Source: Chitinophagaceae bacterium
Lineage (GTDB): Bacteria > Bacteroidota > Bacteroidia > Chitinophagales > Chitinophagaceae
DNA length: 53,777 nucleotides
NCBI GenBank assembly: GCA_025933935.1
Contig: JAICYZ010000002.1
Coordinates: 1 to 53,777 of the forward strand
Direction: 5' to 3'
Positions within the stretch are counted from its first letter, which is position 1. Every line of letters begins with the position of its first letter. The notes below the pieces were generated by a model, which was given only the letters and a program-made list of their open reading frames with translations, did no database searches and was not told the DNA's origin. This document shows positions 26,711-35,642 of the stretch, one piece after another. The position numbers and the translations under genes are program-made.

Positions 26711-29700
26711 TTAAAATCCGAATTGTAATCCGATAGAGTAGATCCTGCTTGATGGCCAGTTACCTGCATCAAATCCGCGGGTAATAATTCCGGTGCCCTG
26801 CACATCCGGATCAAGGCCTTTGTATTTGGTAATCGTTACCAGGTTTTGTCCGCTGATATAAACATGAAGGTTAGAAATGCCCGTTTTCCTTAGAGTGTTA
26901 TTCGGAATAGAATATCCAATTTCTAGATTTCTTAACCGTACATAAGAACCGTCTTCGATCCATCTTGAAGTTTGTGCCATATTATTCAATGAAACTTCCG
27001 GATCTGCCGGAACATCTACAGCTAAACGAGGATCACTTCCGTTCGGATTGCTCGAAGACCACGGATTAATGTCCTTTCTGAAATTTGTCAATTGATAGCT
27101 ATCGAGCACTCTTCTGATATCATCGTATATTTTATCTCCAAAAACACCGACTAGCTGGATATTGATATTAAAGTTTTTATACGAACCATTGAATTGAGCG
27201 CCTGCCTGTAAAGTGGGCCACGGCGAACCATCAAATTGACGGTCGTTGTTATTAATGGTTCCATCGCCATTTGCATCTACATATTTTATATCCCCGGGTT
27301 TGGCATCTGGCTGTATCTGTTTTCCGTCTTTACTTACATAGCTGTCGATTTCCTGTTGGCTTTTAAATATTCCATCCGTTTTTATGACATACCATTCACC
27401 AATACTGTGGCCTACCTGTGCACGGAGAAAATTCGTTGGTTCTATGTAATTTACCTTATTCCCTGCGGCATCTACTCCTTGATTGCCGACAGATAATACC
27501 TCGTTTTTAATCGTAGTTATGTTTGCAGATACATCCCATTTAAAAGGTTTGTCGTTTTTGCGATAGGTTGCTGCTACTTCAATACCGGTATTTCTGATTG
27601 AACCTGCATTTGCAGATGGTAACCCTGTGCTTCCTAAATATTGGCCCAGTGGTAATTGTACCAGAACGTCTTTGGATAAGGAATTGTATGCATCTGCACT
27701 TATCGATACCCGATTATCAAATAAAGTAGCATCGAAGCCAATATTTTTCTGAATCCTGGTTTCCCAATGTAAATCAGGATTTGCTATTTGTGCCTGGTAT
27801 TCTCCGACAAGCGGCGTTTGACCTACTCCATATACAGCGCGCGGATTATTATTCAGCAAGCCTATATAATCCCATGAACCGAGTACATCACTAAAACCGA
27901 GTTTTCCATAAGAAGCACGTATTTTTAAATCATTTATCCAGCCTATTTTGAAAAAACTTTCTTTGCTGATTCTCCATGCTGCTGCCGCTGATGGAAAATA
28001 ACCAGTTCTGAAATCCGGTCCAAACCGTGAGTCCTGATCAATTCGCCCCGTTAATGTTACCAGATATTTATCATTATAAGTATAATTTATTCTGCCCAAA
28101 TATCCGTGAGATCTCCAGAATACCGGCGTACCACCGTCAGCAGATGGATTTCCTAATGCGGAACCGATTGTTGTAAAATATTGGCCGTTCACATCCTGCA
28201 GAACGGTTCTTCCTGCATTTGTTACATCTCTTTTTTGTTCTGTACGTGAAAAACCAATTACACCATTTATGTTATGCAATCCAAAATCTTTATTAAAATT
28301 CAGCGTATGTTCCAGCAGTAAGTTGGTAAAACGCTCTCTGTCTTCATTGATGCTGGTGGATGGGGGCTGGTTGGTGTATCTCCAGATTCCTGTATCACGA
28401 ACCTCTCTCGTATAATCGAAACTTGCTTCCAGCCCTGCATTAAACCGGTAACTCAACCAATTGGTAAATTTTAGTTCAGCATAGGCATTACCTACAATTT
28501 TTGCGAAGTTGTAATTAACCTTATCTAATGCATTTACCGCTAAATAATTAGCCGCATAAGTCGGATTATCTGTGGTTCCCATTCCCCATCCTGCGGGATT
28601 ATATTGGATCGTTTTATATTGGTCTCCCTGTACTGCGATGGTTGGAAGCATGCTGGCGGATTCATAAAATACATTAATTCCACCTCCCGGATTGTTTCCA
28701 TTGGTATTACTAAGCATCATGTTTTCTCCAACGGTAAGAATGCCTTTTTTAGCTTGTGTATTGATTCGCAGACTTGTTCTTTGAAAATCATTGCCAATCA
28801 CTGGCCCTTTGTTGTCGTAATAGCTGCCTGAAATCAGATAATTACTGGTAGCGGAACCCCCGGATATACTCATGTTATAATCCTGATCGTTTCCGGTTCT
28901 GAATATTTGATTTTGCCAATTTGTATTGATCGTATTGTTTGCCACCTGGTTTGCTATGCCGGCAGGTAAGTTCAATCCGGAATTCTGATAAGCAGTACTT
29001 ATTGTTTTTAAATACGCAGGCGCATCCATAACGTTCCATTTTTTAGCAATTTGCTGGGCGCCATATTTTGCAGAAAATGAGAATTTAGCAGGACCTTCTT
29101 TTCCTTTTTTAGTCGTAATGATGATTACCCCGTTTCCCGCCCGTGATCCATAGATAGCAGCTGCAGAAGCATCTTTCAAAATTTGTATTGAAGCAATATC
29201 ATCGGTATTAATGGTTGTATTTGCATCCGCAAGCATTCCGTCAATTACGTACAAAGGATTTGAATTGCCGAAGTTTCCTACCCCGCGAATTTCAATGGTT
29301 GCATTTTGGCCGGGAGCGCCGCCATTTCTGACCGTTACGCCGGGTACTAATCCTTGTAACGATTCTGCAACTGAACCGGATGTGACCTTGTTGGCATCGG
29401 CCATATTTACCACACCGGTAGCTCCGGTAAGATCTTTTCTTTTCACCGATTGATAGCCGATTACAACGACATCACTAAGTGAAGTACTGGCAGGTTGCAG
29501 CGTGATATTAATTGTGGTACGACCATTTACATTTATTTCCGCCGTTTGGTAGCCTACATAAGATACCACAAGAGTTGCGTCAGAGGGAACGCTGATCGAA
29601 TAACGTCCATTTGGATTGGAAGCCACACTAAAAGTGCTGTTCTTGACGTTGATGGTAGCGCCGGCTAACGGAATTCCCCCGGTTCCTGTAACCGTGCCGG

Positions 29701-30091
29701 TAACCACAATATCCTGCGGATCTTCCAACTCAGCTGATTCTATTACTACGAGATTATCAGGCAGTACTTTATATTTTAGACCGGTATTCCTTAATAAAGC
29801 TGCCATCGTTTCAGAAATCGAATAGTCGTTAATATTCATATCCACTTTGGTATTCAAGGCAGGTACGTCGCTGTTGTACAAAAAACGGTAATCGCCCTGC
29901 TTTTCAATTTTCTGAATGACATTTTTGATTTTCGCGTTTCTAATATTGAGCGAAATATTTGGTTGCGCTTTTATATCCGCATTGGTGCGCAAAATCCCAA
30001 GAAGGAAGAAGAGAATTGTTAATTTCATAAGGAATAGTGCTTTAGACAATTCTTTTAAGAAATACTGCGTGCGCAGCTGTCTTTTTTTCAT
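26711..30091 (-). CDS. SusC/RagA TonB-dependent transporter with STN domain
   Basis: An 1126-aa outer-membrane transporter. After the signal sequence come an STN (secretin/TonB N-terminal) domain (residues about 45-120), a carboxypeptidase-like beta-sandwich (GTVTGTGGIPLAGATINVKN), the plug with the SusC signature (VIGYQSVKRKDLTG, then IRGVGNFGNSNPLYVIDG) and a 22-strand barrel ending in GLQFGF. The STN domain normally contacts a FecR anti-sigma factor across the periplasm, and a FecR plus sigma pair sits directly upstream, so the locus is trans-envelope regulated. It imports oligosaccharides with SusD, powered by TonB. The glycan is unknown. Confidence 0.97.
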   Translation of the reverse strand: MKKRQLRTQYFLKELSKALFLMKLTILFFLLGILRTNADIKAQPNISLNIRNAKIKNVIQKIEKQGDYRFLYNSDVPALNTKVDMNINDYSISETMAALLRNTGLKYKVLPDNLVVIESAELEDPQDIVVTGTVTGTGGIPLAGATINVKNSTFSVASNPNGRYSISVPSDATLVVSYVGYQTAEINVNGRTTINITLQPASTSLSDVVVIGYQSVKRKDLTGATGVVNMADANKVTSGSVAESLQGLVPGVTVRNGGAPGQNATIEIRGVGNFGNSNPLYVIDGMLADANTTINTDDIASIQILKDASAAAIYGSRAGNGVIIITTKKGKEGPAKFSFSAKYGAQQIAKKWNVMDAPAYLKTISTAYQNSGLNLPAGIANQVANNTINTNWQNQIFRTGNDQDYNMSISGGSATSNYLISGSYYDNKGPVIGNDFQRTSLRINTQAKKGILTVGENMMLSNTNGNNPGGGINVFYESASMLPTIAVQGDQYKTIQYNPAGWGMGTTDNPTYAANYLAVNALDKVNYNFAKIVGNAYAELKFTNWLSYRFNAGLEASFDYTREVRDTGIWRYTNQPPSTSINEDRERFTNLLLEHTLNFNKDFGLHNINGVIGFSRTEQKRDVTNAGRTVLQDVNGQYFTTIGSALGNPSADGGTPVFWRSHGYLGRINYTYNDKYLVTLTGRIDQDSRFGPDFRTGYFPSAAAAWRISKESFFKIGWINDLKIRASYGKLGFSDVLGSWDYIGLLNNNPRAVYGVGQTPLVGEYQAQIANPDLHWETRIQKNIGFDATLFDNRVSISADAYNSLSKDVLVQLPLGQYLGSTGLPSANAGSIRNTGIEVAATYRKNDKPFKWDVSANITTIKNEVLSVGNQGVDAAGNKVNYIEPTNFLRAQVGHSIGEWYVIKTDGIFKSQQEIDSYVSKDGKQIQPDAKPGDIKYVDANGDGTINNNDRQFDGSPWPTLQAGAQFNGSYKNFNINIQLVGVFGDKIYDDIRRVLDSYQLTNFRKDINPWSSSNPNGSDPRLAVDVPADPEVSLNNMAQTSRWIEDGSYVRLRNLEIGYSIPNNTLRKTGISNLHVYISGQNLVTITKYKGLDPDVQGTGIITRGFDAGNWPSSRIYSIGLQFGF

Positions 30092-30152
30092 ACATTTATA
30101 CTTTATGGTTAAAAAATAAATTACCTGTCGAACGGTTATATTTTTTTAGCTG

Positions 30153-30180
30153 AACGGGGGATACTGCAATATCCTCCGTT
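30153..30180. other. Hairpin between fecR and susC
   Basis: AACGGGGGATA and TATCCTCCGTT flank CTGCAA. Read on the plus strand this is an 11-bp stem with one G-T pair and a following T-run; read on the minus (coding) strand it has one A-C mismatch and no T-run. It sits in the 102-bp fecR-susC gap and could set the level of susCD relative to the regulators. Confidence 0.4.
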
Positions 30181-30193
30181 GTTTTTTTGTGTT

Positions 30194-31294
30194 TTACTTC
30201 ATAATTTTAATTGTATCATTAGCTATTTTATATTTGAATCTTGCTGTCAGTTGAAGCGCATCCAATGCCTGCTCAATCGACTCGTTTTGAAAAATTCCCT
30301 TGAAATGGTAATTTTCCAGTTCCGGATTTAATATTTCTATTTTTACTCCATACCAGCGTTCCATTTTCTCGGCCATTTTAATAAAATTATCATCATCAAT
30401 CACCAGCCGGTTGTAGAGCCAGGACGTTTCTTCCTTGAGACTATCTGGCTGAGTTGGAGATAGCGCGGATATAGAAATTTCATCATTAGAACCGGCACTA
30501 CGCGCTGAATCAACTTTGTTTTTAGTTTCCGGTACAATTGACTCAGTCTGTTTTTTTCTAAAAACCAATTTTTCATTTGGTTTTAAAATTACTTTCGGAG
30601 CAGAAGGGTCAGTTTTATTATAAACTTCAATACTGCCTCTTAATAATGTCGTTTCTATTGTTTCATCCTGTTGATATGATTTTACATTGAATAAAGTTCC
30701 GAGCACTTTTATATCGATATTTGAAGTGTGAACGATAAATGGATGATTGGCATCTTTCGTTACGTCAAAGTATGCTTCGCCATCCAGGTTAACATCGCGG
30801 ACATTTTTATTAAAGTCCTTCGAATAGGTCAAACTGGAGGATCCGTTTAATCTGACGACACTTCCGTCGGGTAAAATGACCTGTGATCTGGAACCTGGTT
30901 TGACAAATACATGTTGAATACCAGTTTTGGCTGAAGAATGATTGTGAATATTTATTTTAATTAAAAACCCAACGGTACAAATGATGAGTATAGAAGCGGC
31001 TGCATACAGCCATTTATATCTATAAAGTTTTCCACTCTTAGCCGGGAGAGCATCAGCTATTTTTTCTTCCTCATTTCCGCTATTCAAAATGAGATGAAAT
31101 CTTTCTTCTTCCATTTCATCGCCGCTATTTTGCAAATCATCTTTTTGATTCCAATACTTTTCAATACTATTAACTGTACTTTGTTCAGCAGGGAACGATT
31201 TTAAATAACTCTCTAATTCAGACAGTTCTTCGTCAGAAGCTTCACCGGAAAGTTTCAGGGCCACCAATTTCCATAATTTGTTTTCCGGCTCCAT
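30194..31294 (-). CDS. FecR-family anti-sigma factor
   Basis: A 366-aa single-pass inner-membrane protein. A cytoplasmic N-terminal domain (LVALKLSGEASDEELSELE) is followed by one membrane helix (LYAAASILIICTVGFLI) and the periplasmic FecR domain (GSRSQVILPDGSVVRLNGSS, then GEAYFDVTKDANHPF). A C-terminal secretin-like domain ends FKYKIANDTIKIMK. It holds the ECF sigma factor until the STN domain of SusC signals substrate. The ORF track uses a TTG 13 codons upstream; the ATG at 31294 fits the family. The intergenic 16-mer lies 26 bp before it. Confidence 0.93.
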   Translation of the reverse strand: MEPENKLWKLVALKLSGEASDEELSELESYLKSFPAEQSTVNSIEKYWNQKDDLQNSGDEMEEERFHLILNSGNEEEKIADALPAKSGKLYRYKWLYAAASILIICTVGFLIKINIHNHSSAKTGIQHVFVKPGSRSQVILPDGSVVRLNGSSSLTYSKDFNKNVRDVNLDGEAYFDVTKDANHPFIVHTSNIDIKVLGTLFNVKSYQQDETIETTLLRGSIEVYNKTDPSAPKVILKPNEKLVFRKKQTESIVPETKNKVDSARSAGSNDEISISALSPTQPDSLKEETSWLYNRLVIDDDNFIKMAEKMERWYGVKIEILNPELENYHFKGIFQNESIEQALDALQLTARFKYKIANDTIKIMK

Positions 31295-31320
31295 GCTAGA
31301 TTGCTCTTTTATATAAAGAC

Positions 31321-31336
31321 AGTAAACAAACAAATA
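31321..31336 (-). repeat. Intergenic 16-mer motif, exact copy
   Basis: On the minus strand this is exactly TATTTGTTTGTTTACT, between the sigma and fecR genes and oriented towards fecR, 26 bp before its ATG. Other exact copies are at 48132 and 53704. Confidence 0.6.
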
Positions 31337-31358
31337 CCCCTTAAAAAGAATTTCAGAT

Positions 31359-31958
31359 TTATTTTTTGCTTAAATGCGTTTCTTTTGTTTTCTCGAGTTC
31401 TTCCTTTACTGAAAAGGCGATACGTCGGATGGCTATGGTCATTTGAGCATCAACTGTATGTGGAGATAAATTCAATATTTCAGCTACTTCTTTATACTTC
31501 AAACCGTCTTCACGAATGAGTTTAAAGATCATCTTGCATTTAGGAGGAAGCATTTCTATGGCGCTTTTTATCTTTTCAAAAGTCTCACGGTAAATTAAAA
31601 GTTGCTCAGGACAAATTGGGTCAGTTATGACAATATTCACGGCGTCAAAAGGCTTATTAATGCTTGAATTCGCTTTCGAGGAGAGATAATTGAGTGAAGT
31701 ATTTTTGGTAGCAGTATATAAATAAATTTTTAGATTTTTGATAGCAGATGCATGAGTTCTGTTTCTCCATATTTTAATAAAGACATCTTCTACACATTCT
31801 TCAGCTGCTTCTTTATTCTTAATAAGGATAAATGAAAATTGTAAAAGCTTTTTATAAAAATGATGATAAACTTCTTTGAAAGCAACTTCACTTCCAGACT
31901 CAATTTGCTTAAGCAGTTGCGCCTGCAAAAGATCTGTGAAACCGGTATCGGAACTCAT
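31359..31958 (-). CDS. ECF RNA polymerase sigma factor (PUL regulator)
   Basis: A 199-aa ECF sigma-70 factor. Region 2 includes AFKEVYHHFYKKLLQFSFILIKN and AEECVEDVFIKIWRNR; region 4 is LPPKCKMIFKLIREDGLKYKEVAEILNLS with its helix-turn-helix. It belongs to the Bacteroidota FecI-like class paired with FecR and a TonB-dependent transporter, and should drive susC onwards. The 344-bp gap to rpsG holds the rpsG terminator and a small hairpin TGCAG-AACG-CTGCA near 32056 but no gene that I can see. Confidence 0.95.
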   Translation of the reverse strand: MSSDTGFTDLLQAQLLKQIESGSEVAFKEVYHHFYKKLLQFSFILIKNKEAAEECVEDVFIKIWRNRTHASAIKNLKIYLYTATKNTSLNYLSSKANSSINKPFDAVNIVITDPICPEQLLIYRETFEKIKSAIEMLPPKCKMIFKLIREDGLKYKEVAEILNLSPHTVDAQMTIAIRRIAFSVKEELEKTKETHLSKK

Positions 31959-32247
31959 AAAATTTACAATATTTATAGGCCGGACAATAAAAAGAAATGC
32001 TTTATTGCTTCAGGGGGTAGTGGAAACGGCTACTGACTCTAAGACAAAAGTTTGTTGCAGAACGCTGCACAATTTCCAGATTTCTTACAATTAGGAACAT
32101 TATTCATTAAACCGGCTGCGTTTTAATAGTAGAAATACTTACTTCAATTCCTCGTCTTGCTGCAGTTTTGGATTATAATAATGTACATGCTTTTCTTAAA
32201 ACGTTTTTGATACTCGGCTCATTTGCCAGTAACTACGGTTCTGTCAA

Positions 32248-32280
32248 AAACAAAAAACCCCTTCTTTACAGAAAGGGTTT
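32248..32280 (-). terminator. Rho-independent terminator after rpsG
   Basis: On the minus strand AAACCCTTTCT and AGAAGGGGTTT pair over 11 bp (one G-U) and are followed by TTTTTTGTTTTT. It lies 23 bp after the rpsG stop and ends the rpsL-rpsG transcript, so fusA is not co-transcribed here. Confidence 0.85.
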
Positions 32281-32302
32281 AATTATTTAATTTGAAATCT
32301 TA

Positions 32303-32770
32303 TTAAATTCTGAAATGTGCAAATGCTTTGTTTGCATCAGCCATACGATGGGTATCTTCTTTCTTTTTAAAAGCGGCGCCTTCGCCCTTGCTTGCGGCTA
32401 CAATTTCATTTGCCAGTTTTTCGGACATGCTGCGACCGTTTCTGTCGCGACTGTATTTAATAAGCCATTTGATGCTCAGAGAAATTTTTCTGTCTGCGCG
32501 AACTTCTGAAGGAATCTGGAAAGTAGCACCACCTATTCTGCGGCTTTTTACTTCTACTCCGGGAGTAACGTTTGCCAGCGCTTTTTTCCATACTTCATAA
32601 CCATCATCGCCTGAAATTTTAGAAACTTTATCGATCGCATCATAAAAAATAGTGTACGCGCCACTCTTTTTTCCTTCCCACATTAAATTATTTACAAAAC
32701 GGGTTACCAATTTATCCTGAAATTTTGGATCAGGAGCTAATGGAAGTTTTTTTGCTTGTGCTTTACGCAT
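32303..32770 (-). CDS. rpsG: 30S ribosomal protein S7
   Basis: A 155-aa protein matching S7 throughout: MRKAQAKKLPLAPDPKFQDKL, VTRFVNNLMWEGKKS, VEVKSRRIGGATFQIPSEV and the C-terminal HRMADANKAFAHFRI. It nucleates assembly of the 30S head by binding 16S rRNA. It follows rpsL by 46 bp. In most bacteria fusA comes next; here a terminator and then the ECF sigma gene follow. Confidence 0.97.
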   Translation of the reverse strand: MRKAQAKKLPLAPDPKFQDKLVTRFVNNLMWEGKKSGAYTIFYDAIDKVSKISGDDGYEVWKKALANVTPGVEVKSRRIGGATFQIPSEVRADRKISLSIKWLIKYSRDRNGRSMSEKLANEIVAASKGEGAAFKKKEDTHRMADANKAFAHFRI

Positions 32771-32816
32771 TGTTCTTTTTTATTTTTTGCCAAATGAAAT
32801 ATCCGGCTGCGGTTAA

Positions 32817-33197
32817 TTATTTTTTAGCTTTTTCTTTTTTTGTTCCGTATTTAGAACGGCTTTGTTTGCGGTCTTTAACACCGGCAGTATCGAGGCTGCC
32901 ACGTACAATGTGGTAACGTACTCCTGGTAAATCCTTTACCCTTCCTCCGCGAAGCAACACAATAGAGTGTTCCTGCAGGTTGTGACCTTCCCCGGGAATA
33001 TAAGCGATTACTTCAATTTTATTAGTAAGCCTTACTTTAGCCACCTTGCGGAGAGCTGAGTTTGGTTTTTTCGGAGTTGTTGTATAAACCCTGGTACACA
33101 CGCCTCTGCGCTGTGGGCAGCTGTCAAGCGCTCTGGATTTACTTTTGGCCCTGATGATTGTTCTTCCTTTTCTTACTAATTGTTGTATTGTAGGCAT
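32817..33197 (-). CDS. rpsL: 30S ribosomal protein S12
   Basis: A 126-aa protein, S12 by [12 protein letters not shown], the conserved [22 protein letters not shown] loop and [17 protein letters not shown]. It takes part in decoding at the A site. The two lysines usually changed in streptomycin-resistant strains (in TPKKPNS and RVKDLPG) are the wild-type residues. The ORF track begins 20 codons too early; MPTIQQ at 33197 is the family start. A good -33/-7 promoter lies 30-61 bp upstream. Confidence 0.97.
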   Translation of the reverse strand: MPTIQQLVRKGRTIIRAKSKSRALDSCPQRRGVCTRVYTTTPKKPNSALRKVAKVRLTNKIEVIAYIPGEGHNLQEHSIVLLRGGRVKDLPGVRYHIVRGSLDTAGVKDRKQSRSKYGTKKEKAKK

Positions 33198-33226
33198 CGT
33201 TTTTTTACCCTTATTTTTTTGGACGG

Positions 33227-33258
33227 CAAAGGTAAGTGTAGGTTTGCGAAAAACCAAA
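33227..33258 (-). promoter_or_regulatory. Promoter of rpsL-rpsG
   Basis: On the minus strand TTTG (33258-33255), a 20-nt spacer and TACCTTTG (33234-33227) match the Bacteroidota consensus TTTG-N19-21-TAnnTTTG exactly. The start would be near 33220, with a leader of about 23 nt. Confidence 0.75.
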
Positions 33259-33405
33259 AATTTTTGGTTATAAGAAAAAATGAAATTTTAAAATAAATAA
33301 AAACAGAAATATGCCTTATTTGTCCGTTTGCCGACTCTTCAACTTTCAAATTGATTATTGAGCATTAAACATTTAACTTTGGACATTCAACATTGAACAC
33401 GACAT

Positions 33406-34470
33406 TTACACTTTTACCATCCACCCATATTTATCTTCTGCTTTTCCTTCTTTAATAGCATTCATTCTTCTGCTTATTTCTGTACCTACTTTCCATTTTT
33501 CCGTTTCAAACGTCATCACAAAATCTTTATAACGCAATTCCTTTATAAAAGAGGTAGTAGCTGCCGTGCCGGTTCCAAAAACTTCATGAAGCGTACCTTC
33601 TTTATACGCATCCTCAATTTCATCAATGCTGAGATTCCTCTCCTCTACTTCCAATCCCATATCTTTAAGCAATTGAATTACACTATCTCGCGTTACTCCC
33701 GCCAGAATGGTTCCATCGGCTAAAGACGGTGTTACTGCTGTATTTCCCATAATGAAAAATACGTTCATCGTTCCACATTCCTGCACATATTTGTGTTCAA
33801 AAGCATCCATCCATAAAACCTGGTCGTAGCCTTTTCTTTTTGCTTCTGCCGTGGCATACATGGATGCACCGTAATTACCGGCATTTTTAGTATAACCGAC
33901 ACCACCGGGCACCGCTCTTACATATTTCTCTTCAGCATAAATCCGCATCGGAGCACTGTAATATGGGCCGGTGGGACTTAAAATAATCATAAATTTATAT
34001 TTTTGGCTCGGTTTCACACCAATCACTTCGTCCGTGCTGAACATAAAAGGACGGATATATAAAGAATGATCTGGTTTTGCAGGAATCCAGTCTTCGTCGA
34101 GTTTCACCAATTGTTTCATTCCTTCCATAAAAATTTCTTCAGGAACCTGTGGCATTTCCATCCTTTCTGCAGAAATATTAAAACGTTTGAAGTTGTCTTC
34201 GGGACGAAAAATAAACGCTTCCCCGTCTTCATTTTTATACGCTTTTATCCCTTCAAATATCGCCTGCCCATAATGCAGAGCCGCGCAAGCAGGATCAATC
34301 GTAATCGGCTGATAAGGTTTTATTTCTACCGTTCCCCACTCGCCTTTATCATAATTTACCTCCAGCATATGATCGGTAAAATATTTTCCGAAAGGAATAT
34401 TATTGAGATCTAATTCGCCTAATTTACTATTTTTAATCTTCGTAATTTTAAAATCTTCAGTAGCAACCAT
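33406..34470 (-). CDS. ilvE: Branched-chain amino acid aminotransferase
   Basis: A 354-aa class IV PLP aminotransferase. LHYGQAIFEGIKAYK, then the PLP lysine region GGVGYTKNAGNYGASMYA, EHKYVQECGTMNVFF, and the C-terminal EVFGTGTAATTSF are all conserved. Length and motifs fit the bacterial/mitochondrial BCAT2-like group. It makes leucine, isoleucine and valine from their keto acids with glutamate, and also opens their catabolism, a source of branched-chain fatty-acid primers in Bacteroidota. The track start is 23 codons too early; the ATG at 34470 (MVATEDFKITK) is used. Divergent from the next gene. Confidence 0.95.
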   Translation of the reverse strand: MVATEDFKITKIKNSKLGELDLNNIPFGKYFTDHMLEVNYDKGEWGTVEIKPYQPITIDPACAALHYGQAIFEGIKAYKNEDGEAFIFRPEDNFKRFNISAERMEMPQVPEEIFMEGMKQLVKLDEDWIPAKPDHSLYIRPFMFSTDEVIGVKPSQKYKFMIILSPTGPYYSAPMRIYAEEKYVRAVPGGVGYTKNAGNYGASMYATAEAKRKGYDQVLWMDAFEHKYVQECGTMNVFFIMGNTAVTPSLADGTILAGVTRDSVIQLLKDMGLEVEERNLSIDEIEDAYKEGTLHEVFGTGTAATTSFIKELRYKDFVMTFETEKWKVGTEISRRMNAIKEGKAEDKYGWMVKV

Positions 34471-34476
34471 ATCATT

Positions 34477-34484
34477 TAAATTTG
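34477..34484 (+). promoter_or_regulatory. Promoter -7 element in the ilvE divergent gap
   Basis: TAAATTTG matches TAnnTTTG and lies 39 bp before the 34523 start, so it could drive the UDG-like gene and rdgB. No clean -33 TTTG is seen. Confidence 0.4.
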
Positions 34485-34522
34485 CCACAAAGAAACGAAA
34501 AAAAGAGGAGCTAAAATACTTT

Positions 34523-35023
34523 ATGAGCTTAAATGACATTCAACTTTCGGACATTACGTGCCAAATGCTTTTTGAAAAAAACCTGGTCGCAGAGGTAGAA
34601 ATGGCTGAACAACAGCCGGTTTCAGAAAAGGTGACTATCAGCAGTTTGGGTGAAAACAAGAAAAATATTGTCTTTTTGGTCAACAATGTGGACCACAAGC
34701 ATTTGCCCGATAATGAAATGGAAATGCTTTCAAACCTCGTCATTGCCTGCGAACTTTCCATGTCAGATATTGCTTTGGTAAATTATCATTACAATCCGTA
34801 TCCTTACAGTCAATTCAACGATTATTTTGAGCCAAAAATCATTTTGCTCTTCGGTATTTCTACTGCTGCTATTGATTTGCCATTTACGATTCCATTTTTT
34901 CAAATTCAGAAATTTCAACAACAATTATTTCTCGCGGCACCGCCTCTTGCAGATTTCCTGGATAACAAAAATTTGAAAAAAGATTTATGGATAAGCCTTC
35001 AAAAATTATTTTTAAGTAAATGA
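34523..35023 (+). CDS. Unknown protein with UDG/HolD-like end
   Basis: A 166-aa cytoplasmic protein. The ORF track starts inside the divergent ilvE gene; MSLNDIQLSD at 34523 is the natural start. The middle has alternating strand/helix segments (NIVFLVNNVD, LSNLVIACELS, KIILLFGIS). The end, PPLADFLDNKNLKKDLWISLQKL, resembles the HPS.LLRNP..K...W.DL tail of family-4 uracil-DNA glycosylases and of the DNA polymerase III psi subunit (HolD), which shares that fold. The catalytic motif of UDGs is not visible. Its stop overlaps the rdgB start (ATGA), so the two are coupled. A psi-like or non-catalytic DNA-binding role is inference. Confidence 0.6.
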   Translation: MSLNDIQLSDITCQMLFEKNLVAEVEMAEQQPVSEKVTISSLGENKKNIVFLVNNVDHKHLPDNEMEMLSNLVIACELSMSDIALVNYHYNPYPYSQFNDYFEPKIILLFGISTAAIDLPFTIPFFQIQKFQQQLFLAAPPLADFLDNKNLKKDLWISLQKLFLSK

Positions 35024-35601
35024 ATGAATTAATTTTTGCCACCAACAATGAAAATAAGGTCTCCGAAGTAAAAGAGATTCTGCAAGGAAATTTCAAAATA
35101 CTTTCACTAAAAGAAGCGGGAATAGAAATAGATATTCCTGAACCTTTTGATACGCTTGAAGAAAATGCAAAAGAAAAAGCAAGAGTCATTTATCAACTTA
35201 CCAAGCAAAGTTGTTTTTCGGAAGATACCGGCCTTGAAACGGAATCTTTGAATGGTGAACCGGGTGTAAAAAGCGCCAGATATGCGGGGGAAAGTCGGTC
35301 CTTTGAGAAGAATATTGACAAATTATTAAGCAAATTAGAAAATAAAAGCAACCGAAACGCTCAATTTCGCACAGTCATTTGTTTGATTATGAACGGAAAA
35401 GAAAAAGTTTTTGAAGGTATATGCAAAGGCACTATTATTGCAGCAAGAAGGGGTAATTCGGGCTTTGGCTATGACCCGGTTTTTATTCCAAATGGTTCGG
35501 GAAAAACTTTTGCAGAAATGAGCATGGAAGAAAAAAACAGGTTTAGCCACAGAAGGAAAGCCATTGAAAAGTTAATCGCTTTTTTGAAAAAACAGCCCTG
35601 A
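35020..35601 (+). CDS. rdgB: RdgB/HAM1 non-canonical purine NTP pyrophosphatase
   Basis: A 193-aa enzyme that hydrolyses dITP, XTP and related nucleotides to monophosphates and keeps them out of DNA. The family signatures are complete: FATNNENKVSEVKEIL at the start, SEDTGLETESLNGEPGVKSARYAG, and GFGYDPVFIPNG followed by EKNRFSHRRKA. Length is normal. It overlaps the preceding UDG/HolD-like gene by 4 bp (ATGA), a pairing that joins two nucleotide- or DNA-quality functions if the neighbour's assignment is right. Confidence 0.95.
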   Translation: MNELIFATNNENKVSEVKEILQGNFKILSLKEAGIEIDIPEPFDTLEENAKEKARVIYQLTKQSCFSEDTGLETESLNGEPGVKSARYAGESRSFEKNIDKLLSKLENKSNRNAQFRTVICLIMNGKEKVFEGICKGTIIAARRGNSGFGYDPVFIPNGSGKTFAEMSMEEKNRFSHRRKAIEKLIAFLKKQP

Positions 35602-35642
35602 TTTTTTAACCAATATTATTTTAGAAAAACACCTCAAAAAAT

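Noticed and set aside
32817-33197. Possible streptomycin-resistance changes in S12
   Set aside because: Both key lysines (TPKKPNS and RVKDLPG) are the ordinary residues.
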